64,000 nucleotides of DNA from JBBREP01 sp038202885 (GTDB taxonomy: Bacteria > Actinomycetota > Acidimicrobiia > IMCC26256 > PALSA-610), in contig JBBREP010000001.1 of assembly GCA_038202885.1 (NCBI GenBank), positions 62,001 to 126,000 of the forward strand, read 5' to 3'. This document shows, one piece after another, positions 56,992-64,000 of the stretch (positions are counted from its first letter, which is position 1; every line of letters begins with the position of its first letter). The position numbers and the translations under genes are program-made. The notes below the pieces were generated by a model. It saw only the letters and a list, made by a program, of their open reading frames with translations. It was not told where the DNA came from and made no database searches.

Positions 56992-57454
56992 CGCGTCGCT
57001 CGACGCGCTCATGGTCACCGCACTCGATGAGGCCGCGCGCGCCGCGGAGCACGGCGATGTGCCTGTGGGCGCCGTTGTGGCCCGCCTCGACGACCCCACG
57101 GTGATCGTGGCGCGCGGTCACAACCGCAGGGAGATCGACCGCGACCCGACGGCGCACGCCGAGATCGTGGCCTTGCGGGCGGCCGCGGTCAGCGAGGGGT
57201 CGTGGCGGCTGTCGGACTACGTCCTTGTCGTCACGTTGGAGCCCTGCCCGATGTGCGCCGGCGCGGCCTGGGCGGCACGCATCGGCGCGGTGGTGTTCGG
57301 CGCGGCCGACCCCAAGGCTGGGGCGTGCGGATCGTTGTACCAACTGCTCGGCGATCCTCGTCTCAACCACGAGTGTCCGGTGTACGGCGGCGTACGCGCC
57401 ACTGAGGCTTCGGCCCAGCTGGAGCAGTTCTTCGCACTCCGCCGGGCGAAGTAG
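56978..57454 (+). CDS. tadA: tRNA-specific adenosine deaminase
   Basis: A 158-residue cytidine/deoxycytidylate deaminase-fold enzyme. The zinc motifs are TAHAEIVALRAA (His and catalytic Glu) and EPCPMCAGA (two Cys). GACGSLYQLL and the FFALRRAK tail match TadA, which converts A34 to inosine in tRNA-Arg(ACG). ATG 56978 overlaps the preceding gene by 14 bp; an in-frame ATG at 57011 is an alternative. A tRNA-Ser gene follows at 57478. Confidence 0.88.
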   Translation: MPPSSASLDALMVTALDEAARAAEHGDVPVGAVVARLDDPTVIVARGHNRREIDRDPTAHAEIVALRAAAVSEGSWRLSDYVLVVTLEPCPMCAGAAWAARIGAVVFGAADPKAGACGSLYQLLGDPRLNHECPVYGGVRATEASAQLEQFFALRRAK

Positions 57455-57477
57455 GCGCGCCCTCTAACATCTCCGCC

Positions 57478-57562
57478 GGAGGGATGCGAGAGCGGCCGAA
57501 TCGGATGGTCTCGAAAACCATTGTGGCGCAAGTCACCGTGGGTTCAAATCCCACTCCCTCCG
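57478..57562 (+). tRNA. tRNA-Ser (anticodon CGA)
   Basis: An 85-nt cloverleaf with perfect acceptor GGAGGGA/TCCCTCC, discriminator G, anticodon stem ATGGT/ACCAT with loop CTCGAAA (anticodon CGA, reads UCG), a long variable arm and T arm GTGGG/CCCAC. CCA is not encoded. Confidence 0.95.
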
Positions 57563-57575
57563 CTCGTGCGACACG

Positions 57576-57614
57576 CACGTGGGGGCCCAAGACCGAGGTC
57601 GGGGTCCCCACGTG
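57576..57614. terminator. hairpin between tRNA-Ser and the convergent monooxygenase gene
   Basis: CACGTGGGG (57576-57584) pairs perfectly with CCCCACGTG (57606-57614). It lies between convergent transcription units and is a likely shared terminator, though no T run follows. Confidence 0.55.
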
Positions 57615-57623
57615 GCGCACCGC

Positions 57624-59555
57624 TCAGCGGATCGTGAAGTCTGCAATGTCGGGCTTCCTCGTCCACGCCCAGTAGTCGACGATGCGCCATGGGCTGAGCA
57701 CATGAATCTCGCCGTAGGCGTTCTTGAAGAACGAATGCTTCACTGACGGCTGCGACCACACGAGCGACTTCATCTCGGCCTGGGACCGCTCGTGCCAGTC
57801 GTCGTACTTCTCCTGGAGCGGTTCCATGGACCGGTGATCGCCGTCGATCAGTTCCTCGATGCACTGCGAGATGTAGCGCATCTGGCACTCGGAATGAAAG
57901 ATCAGACTCCCACCGTGGGCCAGGTTCGTACCGGGTCCGTACATGCAGAAGAAGTTCGGGAACCCGGGAACGGTGATGCCCAGGTATGCGGCGGGGCGCT
58001 CGCCCCACAAGCTGCGAAGGTCGACCCCGTCGCGACCCGTGATGTGCATCGGCCACAGCACCCGGTTGGCGTGGAACCCGGTGGCGTAGACGATCACGTC
58101 GGCCTCGTAGCGGGCACCGTCGACGCAGACGATTGCGTCGGGTTCAATGTGGTCGATGCCGGTGCGCACCAGTTCGACGTTGTCGCGTGTGAGCGTGCGG
58201 AGCCAGCTGCCGTTGTCTTGGAGCGTGCGCTTGCCGGTCGCCGGGTAGTCGGGCACGACTTTGGCGATGAGGTCGGGATCGTCGCCGACCTGGCTGACGA
58301 TCCAATCGGTGAACATCTGGCGCGTGAATTCGTTCGTCTCGCTGACGGCGAGTTGGCGGTCGCCTTGGTACGCGGGGTCGACGCGGGCCGCCTCAAGGCC
58401 CTTGTCGCATCCCGGCCAGAAGATGAGGAACCGGTACCAACGCCCGTAGAACGGCAGGTGCCGCAGCGCCCACTGCACACCGGCGCCCACGTGCTCGTGA
58501 TAGTTGGGGTTGGGAAACATCCACTGGGCCGTGCGTTGGAAGACGGTGAGGTGACCGACGTCGGGAGCGATCGTCGGTGCGATCTGGAAGCCGCTCGCGC
58601 CGGCGCCGATCATGGCGACGCGCCGACCAACGAGGTCGACGTCGTGATCCCAGCGCGCCGAATGAAACGCAGGCCCGGCGAAGGTTTCCTGGCCCGAGAT
58701 ATCGGGGATGCTCGGCCGGTTCAACTGGCCGACCGCGGAGATGACGGCTCGCGCCACCAAGGTCTGCTCGGTGCCGTCGGCGGATCGCACCCGCACCGAC
58801 CAGGTGGCCGCGACGTCGTCCCACTCAGCGCCGAGCACCTCGGTCTCCCAGCGGACGTGCGGCTCGATGCCGTGCTTGGTCATGACGCCTTCGAAGTACG
58901 ACTGCAGCTCGGGCTGTCGCGCGAAGAACTCGGTCCACTGGTCGGTCGGCTCGAAGCTGTAACAGTAGAAGTGGTTCCCGACGTCGACGCGGGCGCCGGG
59001 GTAGGAGTTCTCCCACCACGTTCCGCCGACGCCGGCATTCTTCTCGACGATCGTGAACGGAACGCCTGCTTCTTTGAGCCGGATGCCCGCCAGCAGGCCG
59101 GATTGGCCGCAGCCGATCACCACGACCGGAAACGCCTCGCGGGCAGCCGTATTGCGCGGCGCCGCGGTGCGCCGCGCATCGGTGCCGTCGAGTTCCATCT
59201 CTTCGAGCAGCATCGGTACGTATTCGTCGGGGACGTCTTCGACCACCAGCCACGCCATCATTTCGTGCAACAGTTCGGCCGAGATCGGCGCGGGCTCGGG
59301 GCAACCCTGGTCGCGGTAGGCGCTGATGACATTGCGCGCGAGGGCTCGAACCTCGGCTTTGTCGTCGTCGCTCATGTAGCCCTGCACCTCGTTGAGAAAC
59401 AGTCCGGCTGGCTTGAGGCGACCTCGGATCAGCTCGGCGTCGCCGGTCATGTGCACGAGCGACAGCATCAGTGTGGGAATACTGACGTCGAGTAGCGCCG
59501 TCGCGATCTCCTCGTCGGACGACGTGAAGGGCGTACCGGCGTGGGGGTTGCGCAT
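57624..59555 (-). CDS. Baeyer-Villiger-type flavin monooxygenase
   Basis: A 643-residue class B flavin monooxygenase. After an N-terminal helical extension of about 140 residues comes the FAD motif VVVIGCGQSGLLAG, then GGTWWENSYPGARVDV, the BVMO fingerprint FAGPAFHSARWDHD (FxGxxFHxxxWxxD), the NADPH motif VAMIGAGASGFQ and YATGFHANRVL. These enzymes turn ketones into esters or lactones; substrates range from cyclic ketones to steroids. GAGGAGA precedes the ATG at 59555. Confidence 0.92.
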   Translation of the reverse strand: MRNPHAGTPFTSSDEEIATALLDVSIPTLMLSLVHMTGDAELIRGRLKPAGLFLNEVQGYMSDDDKAEVRALARNVISAYRDQGCPEPAPISAELLHEMMAWLVVEDVPDEYVPMLLEEMELDGTDARRTAAPRNTAAREAFPVVVIGCGQSGLLAGIRLKEAGVPFTIVEKNAGVGGTWWENSYPGARVDVGNHFYCYSFEPTDQWTEFFARQPELQSYFEGVMTKHGIEPHVRWETEVLGAEWDDVAATWSVRVRSADGTEQTLVARAVISAVGQLNRPSIPDISGQETFAGPAFHSARWDHDVDLVGRRVAMIGAGASGFQIAPTIAPDVGHLTVFQRTAQWMFPNPNYHEHVGAGVQWALRHLPFYGRWYRFLIFWPGCDKGLEAARVDPAYQGDRQLAVSETNEFTRQMFTDWIVSQVGDDPDLIAKVVPDYPATGKRTLQDNGSWLRTLTRDNVELVRTGIDHIEPDAIVCVDGARYEADVIVYATGFHANRVLWPMHITGRDGVDLRSLWGERPAAYLGITVPGFPNFFCMYGPGTNLAHGGSLIFHSECQMRYISQCIEELIDGDHRSMEPLQEKYDDWHERSQAEMKSLVWSQPSVKHSFFKNAYGEIHVLSPWRIVDYWAWTRKPDIADFTIR

Positions 59556-59586
59556 GGTTCTCCTCGGGCGATCGGCGATGCTCGCC

Positions 59587-60447
59587 CTAGTGCCCGAGAC
59601 CGAGGTTCGTGTAGATCTCGCGGGTCGCGGTGGAGCGATTGAGCGTGAAGAAATGAAAGCCGGGAACGCCGCCATCGCGCAGTTCCTCGCACAACTTCGT
59701 CGCCTCGGCGACGCCGACGGAGCGCACTGCTGCTGGTCCGTCGGGCTCGGCCGCATGCAATTTCTCGGCGAGCCACTCGGGAAACTCCGAGCCCTGGAGC
59801 TGCGACATGCGTGCGATCGCGGCGATGCTCGTGGCCGGCATGATGCCGGGGATGATCGGTTTGTGCACGCCGAGCGCGCCCACGGATTCGACCAGCTCGA
59901 AGTAGTGGTGTGCCTCGAAGAAGAACTGCGTGATCGCGAAGTCGGCCTGATCGAGCTTGGCCGCAGTGTGCGCGCGATCCGATGCGCGGCTCGCCGATCG
60001 TGGATGCGGTTCGGGGTGCGCGGCGACGCCCACGGAGAAATCGCCGACCGAGCGCACGAGTTCGATGAGCTCGGTCGCGTACGTCAGGTCGCCCGCCGGG
60101 CCTTCATAGCCGACCGGAGCGTCGCCGCCGAGGGCCAGGATGTTGTTGACCCCGTTGCGGTGATACGAGACCACCAGCTCCTCGAGCGACTGGCGGGTGT
60201 GCGCGGCGCACGTGAGGTGGGCCATCGCCGTGAGGTGCAGTTCGCCGTTGATGCGGACCACGATGTCGTGCGTGGTCTCGCGCGTGGAGCCGCCGGCGCC
60301 GTAGGTGACCGACACGAACGAGGGCGATAGCTCCCGTAGATCGTCGAGCGTGTGCCAGAACTGCTCGGTGGCTTCGGGCGTGCGCGGCGGGCCGAATTCG
60401 AACGAATAGCTCGGTCCCTGTTCGAGGATGTTCGCGATCAACGCCAT
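59587..60447 (-). CDS. metF: 5,10-methylenetetrahydrofolate reductase
   Basis: A 286-residue TIM-barrel flavoprotein: YSFEFGPPRTPEATEQFWHT, FVSVTYGAGGSTRETTHDIV, AHLTCAAHTRQSLEELV, NILALGGDAPVGYEG and the FAITQFFFEAHHYFELVE region are the conserved MTHFR segments. It makes 5-methyl-THF for methionine synthesis. The electron donor may differ from NADH: the gene is divergent from an FrhB-like F420/iron-sulfur protein 94 bp away. Confidence 0.92.
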   Translation of the reverse strand: MALIANILEQGPSYSFEFGPPRTPEATEQFWHTLDDLRELSPSFVSVTYGAGGSTRETTHDIVVRINGELHLTAMAHLTCAAHTRQSLEELVVSYHRNGVNNILALGGDAPVGYEGPAGDLTYATELIELVRSVGDFSVGVAAHPEPHPRSASRASDRAHTAAKLDQADFAITQFFFEAHHYFELVESVGALGVHKPIIPGIMPATSIAAIARMSQLQGSEFPEWLAEKLHAAEPDGPAAVRSVGVAEATKLCEELRDGGVPGFHFFTLNRSTATREIYTNLGLGH

Positions 60448-60541
60448 GCGGCGCCGAACAGTAGTCGTCGGGCGGTTTCGGCCGTCCCGAGTACCGTGCA
60501 GGACCCACAGGGCTATGTAGGGGCCGATGCGAGGAGTGGCG

Positions 60542-61690
60542 ATGACGGCGACCGATGCTCCGCCTGAAAAAAAGGAACGCTGGACCCCGTCGTGGAAGCA
60601 CCTCTACGACGAAGTGGTCACCACCGGCCTGTGCACCGGTTGCGCCGGTTGCGTGGTCGTGTGTCCGCACGACGTCCTCGGCTATGACGACACCAACGGC
60701 GTCTACAAGCCGCTCCAGCTCGAGACCGACTACGGCGGCGCGGGCGACTGCAGCCACGGCGACAAGGCGTGCACCACGTGCACCCGAGCCTGCCCGCGGT
60801 TTCGGCTCTGGGAACCCGACATCGACCAGTTCCTCTTCGGGCGCGCGCGCACGGCCGAGGAGCCGTCGGGTGTGTTCCAAGACATCGTGCTGGCCCGCGC
60901 CTCAGACCCCGAGCTCCACGACGTCGGCCAGGACGGCGGCCTCGTATCGGCGATCCTCGTGTACGCACTCGAACACGACATGATCGATGCTGCGCTCGTC
61001 AGCTACCTCGAGGGCGACGGCACCTCGTGGAAGGCGATACCGGGCGTCGCACGCAATCGTGCCGAGGTGATCGCGTCGGCGGGTTCGCGCTACACGTACA
61101 GCGCGAACACGATGGCGTATCTCGAACTCGAAAAGCACGAGGAACGGATCGCGCTTGTCGGCATGTCCTGCCAGTCGTCGTCGCCACCCGCGATGAAACA
61201 GCGCAAGGCCGGCAAGGTCGCGCGTCGCATTTCGCTCAACATCGGCTTGCTGTGCTCGAAGACGTTCGATGACGCGATCTTCGAGGAGCTCTTCGAGGCG
61301 AAATATGGCCTGAAGAAGCAGGACATGCGCAAGATGAACATCAAGGGCGTGTTCCAGATCTGGATGAAGAACGGTGACTATCACGAAGTGCCGTTAAAGG
61401 AATGCCACGCTTGGACGCGTGAAGGCTGCAAGATGTGTCCCGACTTCGCGGCCGAGCACGCCGACATCTCGACGGGGGGCATCGGTGCGTTCAACGACTG
61501 GACGCTCACGATTGTGCGTACCGACACCGGGCGCGAGCTCATGGAGCGGATGCAACGTGACGGCTTCATCGAGGTCCGGCCGGGCGACGACGATCCCGGC
61601 GCGATCGCGCTGATGCACAAGCTGTCGATCAAATCGCGCAAGCGTTGGCCAGAGACCGCGATCGCCGCGCCGAGATTGCTCGCCAAGTGA
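60542..61690 (+). CDS. coenzyme F420 hydrogenase/dehydrogenase beta-subunit (FrhB) family protein
   Basis: A 382-residue protein with an N-terminal 4Fe-4S motif CTGCAGCVVVC (C31, C34, C37, C41) and a second cysteine group (ACTTCTRACPRF), followed by the FrhB N- and C-domains: ASDPELHDVGQDGGLVSAIL, SRYTYSANTMAYLELEKHEE, LVGMSCQSSS and GCKMCPDFAAEHADISTGG. FrhB-type subunits bind FAD and pass electrons between F420 and iron-sulfur clusters. GAGGAG lies 5 bp before the ATG at 60542. Adjacency to metF suggests a link with folate reduction (inference). Confidence 0.88.
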   Translation: MTATDAPPEKKERWTPSWKHLYDEVVTTGLCTGCAGCVVVCPHDVLGYDDTNGVYKPLQLETDYGGAGDCSHGDKACTTCTRACPRFRLWEPDIDQFLFGRARTAEEPSGVFQDIVLARASDPELHDVGQDGGLVSAILVYALEHDMIDAALVSYLEGDGTSWKAIPGVARNRAEVIASAGSRYTYSANTMAYLELEKHEERIALVGMSCQSSSPPAMKQRKAGKVARRISLNIGLLCSKTFDDAIFEELFEAKYGLKKQDMRKMNIKGVFQIWMKNGDYHEVPLKECHAWTREGCKMCPDFAAEHADISTGGIGAFNDWTLTIVRTDTGRELMERMQRDGFIEVRPGDDDPGAIALMHKLSIKSRKRWPETAIAAPRLLAK

Positions 61691-62103
61691 CCACGGCCCC
61701 CGGTGGGGGCGAGCGTGTGATCGCGTTTGTCGACGATCTGATGGATCGCAGCAAGATCAGCGCGGCGCTGCCGAGTGCGGTGTTTGTGCGTTCGGTTCCC
61801 GCGGATCTCCTTGGGGAACGAGGTGCGGCTCACGAGGGCGACGTCGATGGTGGAGTGGTTGCCATCGTTGACGGCGGCAGGCCACGCGGCATCGCCATGA
61901 TCGGCGATCTTCTTGCGGCGCGAGCGCGCGTGGTCGTGTTCGTACCCCATGTCGATCAGGAGTCGGCCGCCGAGGCCAGGCGCCTCGGTGCCGTCGTGTG
62001 CGCGCGGAGCCGTTTCTTTCGCGACGTCCGCGCCGCGCTCGCCCCGGGACCGCACGACGGCGCCCATGCAAATGGGGATACCAACGGGGATACCGACCGG
62101 TAA
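61687..62103 (+). CDS. small receiver-like protein of unknown function
   Basis: A 138-residue protein from a GTG that overlaps the FrhB-like stop (GTGA). RVIAFVDDLMDRSKISAALP, GGVVAIVDGGRPRGIAMIGD and ARVVVFVPHVDQESAAEARR, then LGAVVCARSRFFRDV show a Rossmann-like (beta-alpha) pattern resembling a degenerate response-regulator receiver. Its C-terminus is low complexity (NGDTNGDTDR). No phosphorylation site can be assigned. Confidence 0.6.
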   Translation: MTTAPGGGERVIAFVDDLMDRSKISAALPSAVFVRSVPADLLGERGAAHEGDVDGGVVAIVDGGRPRGIAMIGDLLAARARVVVFVPHVDQESAAEARRLGAVVCARSRFFRDVRAALAPGPHDGAHANGDTNGDTDR

Positions 62104-62149
62104 GTTGCACGCGTGTAACTCGCGGCGATGCGTAGGTGTCGGAACCGCC

Positions 62150-63856
62150 GTGACCGGTTTGCATGCCAGCCCCAACCCCCCCGCGGCCGCACCTTCGTCG
62201 GGCGGGAGCCTCATCGATCGCATCGAACACGTGGCTCGATCCGATGCGTCGATCACATTCGTCGGATCGGCTGCCTCCACGGGCGAACTCGAGTCAGTCT
62301 CGTGGACGCACATGCTGGATGACGCGCGGGCCGTCGCGGCCGAGATGCAACGTCGCGGCGTACATCCGGGCGCGCATGTCGCGATTCTCGGACCGACAAC
62401 GCGTCACCTGGTGACGGCCGTCGAGGCGACCTGGCTGTGCGGTGCCGCGGCCGTCATGCTGCCGCTGCCGATGCGCCTCGCATCGATCGACGAGTTCGTT
62501 GCCGCGACGCGCTCGCGGATTCTCGCGAGCGACGCGATGCTCGTGCTCATCGACGATCAACTTGCCGACTTCCTCGACCCGCACCCGGGCGATCCGGAGG
62601 TGGTGCGTCTCGCTGATCTCACGAATGCGTCGCGTTCGCCCGACGCGTACGACCGTCCCGTGAGCGACCCCGATGCGTTGGCGATCCTGCAGTACACGAG
62701 CGGTTCCACGTCGGATCCCAAGGGAGTGATGTTGCCGCACCGTTGCGTGTCGGCGAACCTCGACGCGATCGTGCGCGCCGCAGGAATCGAGCCCGGTCGT
62801 GACGTCGGCGTGTCCTGGTTGCCCCTCTATCACGACATGGGACTCATCGGGCTGCTCGCCACGCCAATGTGTAGCGGCATCGATCTCGTGCTCTCGTCGC
62901 CGCAAGACTTTCTCGCGTCACCCGGCCGTTGGATGGAATGGATGTCGGCGTTCGGCGGCACCGTCACCGCCGGCCCGAACTTTTCGTATGTGCTCGCGGC
63001 CCGTTCGTTGCGCCGCTTGTCGGGGCTCGACCTCACCCACTGGCGCGTCGCGCTCAACGGCGCCGAGCCAGTGGATCCGGCCAGCGTGCGATCCTTCGTC
63101 GAGGCCGGCGCCGCGCACGGACTGTCGGCCGGGGCCGTGTTTCCGGCCTTCGGTATGGCCGAAGCCACGCTCGCGGTCACGTTCCCGGAGCCGGGCGCGG
63201 GCATGCGCGTCGACCGCGTCGACGCTCGTGTCCTCGAGACCGAGCAGTATGCGGTCGCCGTCGACCACGGTGACGAGCATGCGCGCGAGCTCGCGATCCT
63301 CGGACGACCGATGCACAACCTTGACGTGCGCGTGGTCGATGCCACATCGGGGTCGACAGCGCATGCGATGTCGGAGCGCGAGGTTGGCGAGATCGAGATC
63401 CGCGGCGCATCGGTGACCCCGGGTTACTACCGGCGCCCCGACGTGGATGCGGCGACATTTCACGATGGTTGGTTGCGCACCGGTGACCTCGGCTATCTCG
63501 TCGACGGTCAGCTCGTGGTGTGCGGTCGGATCAAGGATGTGATCATCCTCGGCGGCCGCAACGTCTACCCCCAGGATGTCGAACGGGCCGTGAACGATGT
63601 CGCGGGGGTGCGCGCCGGCAACGTCATCGCGTTCGGGACCGAAGGGCGCCGTGGTCGCGAGGCACTTGTGGTGGTCGCAGAGACGAAGGCCGACGAGCAC
63701 ATGGCGATACGCGCCGCAATCACCGATGCGGTCTACGGAGTGGTGGGGATGCCACCTGAAGATGTAGTGCTTGTCGCGCCGGGCACGCTCCCAAAGACTT
63801 CGTCGGGCAAGCTCCAACGCTCGCTCTGCAAAACCCAATACCTCGCCGACCGCTGA
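62150..63856 (+). CDS. fatty acyl-AMP ligase (FAAL-type)
   Basis: A 568-residue ANL enzyme: LQYTSGSTSDPKGVMLPHR (P-loop), SWLPLYHDMGLIGLLATP, FGMAEATLAVTF, GWLRTGDLGYLVDGQLVVCG, then RIKDVIILGGRNVYPQDVER and LPKTSSGKLQRS (C-terminal lysine). The YHDMGLIG motif marks the FAAL subgroup, which activates fatty acids to acyl-AMP for loading onto polyketide synthase carrier proteins rather than making CoA esters. GTG 62150 is the probable start. No PKS lies in the window. Confidence 0.88.
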   Translation: MTGLHASPNPPAAAPSSGGSLIDRIEHVARSDASITFVGSAASTGELESVSWTHMLDDARAVAAEMQRRGVHPGAHVAILGPTTRHLVTAVEATWLCGAAAVMLPLPMRLASIDEFVAATRSRILASDAMLVLIDDQLADFLDPHPGDPEVVRLADLTNASRSPDAYDRPVSDPDALAILQYTSGSTSDPKGVMLPHRCVSANLDAIVRAAGIEPGRDVGVSWLPLYHDMGLIGLLATPMCSGIDLVLSSPQDFLASPGRWMEWMSAFGGTVTAGPNFSYVLAARSLRRLSGLDLTHWRVALNGAEPVDPASVRSFVEAGAAHGLSAGAVFPAFGMAEATLAVTFPEPGAGMRVDRVDARVLETEQYAVAVDHGDEHARELAILGRPMHNLDVRVVDATSGSTAHAMSEREVGEIEIRGASVTPGYYRRPDVDAATFHDGWLRTGDLGYLVDGQLVVCGRIKDVIILGGRNVYPQDVERAVNDVAGVRAGNVIAFGTEGRRGREALVVVAETKADEHMAIRAAITDAVYGVVGMPPEDVVLVAPGTLPKTSSGKLQRSLCKTQYLADR

Positions 63857-63969
63857 CCCACACACTCGCCGCGCCGCGCCGGACGCGCTGCCTGCGGCGA
63901 CCGCACGACCTGGTTCGGGCCAGACCGGTGGACGCGGTCGCTCGCCGCGCCGGACGAAGTAGGCGCAGA

Positions 63970-63999
63970 CTAAATCGTGGGCCAGGGGTAGTCGTGGTA
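63970..63999 (-). CDS. possible 3' end of a leftward gene entering from the right edge
   Basis: The last 30 bases read leftward as YHDYPWPTI and a TAG stop (63972-63970). Aromatic/proline C-termini like this are common, but ten codons cannot prove a gene. The remaining DNA back to 63857 shows only a short direct repeat, CTCGCCGCGCCG. Confidence 0.2.
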   Translation of the reverse strand, partial: YHDYPWPTI

Positions 64000-64000
64000 G

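Overview
The window is chromosomal DNA from a high-GC Actinomycetota. The order fhaA-fhaB-pstP-rodA-pbpA-pknB next to trpG and crgA, flanked by a tRNA-Leu gene, is the conserved actinobacterial cell-wall and division locus. Other actinobacterial markers are an FAAL-type fatty acyl-AMP ligase, an FrhB-type F420 protein, cyclase/NB-ARC/TPR regulators, lipoproteins with Thr/Ser-rich linkers, many GTG/TTG starts, GTGA/ATGA gene overlaps and likely leaderless promoters. The lack of a pknA gene beside pknB and the overall mix suggest an Acidimicrobiia-like lineage (for example an Ilumatobacter relative), but this is inference.

Layout. 1-2.7 kb: a truncated secreted trypsin-like protease, a phosphoglycerate-mutase-family phosphatase, a thiolase and a small membrane zinc protein. 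2.9-11.8 kb: crgA, trpG and the operon fhaA-fhaB-pstP-rodA-pbpA-pknB-mutY, which runs leftward with stop/start overlaps; it couples Ser/Thr phospho-signalling to peptidoglycan synthesis. 11.9-13.6 kb: TetR-GNAT-HAD operon behind a palindromic operator. 13.7-18.2 kb: an accessory island with two VapBC-type toxin-antitoxin loci, a double-HTH protein, a duplicated secreted protein and several gene remnants. 18.2-28.9 kb: a 1033-residue cyclase/NB-ARC regulator, a secreted copper protein, an operon of four translationally coupled lipoproteins and another secreted protein. 29-35.6 kb: VOC protein, ECF sigma factor with SnoaL-like tail, STAS protein, lipoprotein, pyrE, a phosphotransferase, acyl-CoA synthetase and alcohol dehydrogenase. 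35.7-39.3 kb: pgi, gnd and pgl (glucose-6-phosphate metabolism), with a 409-bp spacer that holds a dispersed repeat and a cluster of strong hairpins. 39.3-42.2 kb: DICT-GGDEF protein, serS and tRNA-Ser(UGA). 42.4-50.4 kb: membrane proteins, Fic protein, a frameshifted polysaccharide deacetylase, GNAT, and a deacetylase/glycosyltransferase fusion. 50.5-52.6 kb: an ECF sigma operon with two acidic repeat-rich proteins. 53-64 kb: alpha/beta hydrolase, nucleoside deoxyribosyltransferase-like protein, a YceI-cytochrome c-copper monooxygenase fusion, tadA, tRNA-Ser(CGA), a Baeyer-Villiger-type monooxygenase, metF diverging from an FrhB-like protein, a small receiver-like protein and a fatty acyl-AMP ligase.

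Most notable: (i) a 54-nt element present twice (2832-2885 and 37555-37608), whose stem differences preserve base pairing; (ii) the hairpin array at 37647-37785 between pgi and gnd, a candidate uncharacterised RNA; (iii) the YceI-haem c-copper monooxygenase fusion; (iv) the four-lipoprotein operon; (v) a 59-bp scar upstream of the cyclase gene that copies an internal part of that gene; (vi) a toxin-antitoxin operon carrying a double-HTH gene followed in the same frame by a start-less SnoaL-like ORF. No IS element, transposase, CRISPR array, rRNA or replication origin was recognised.
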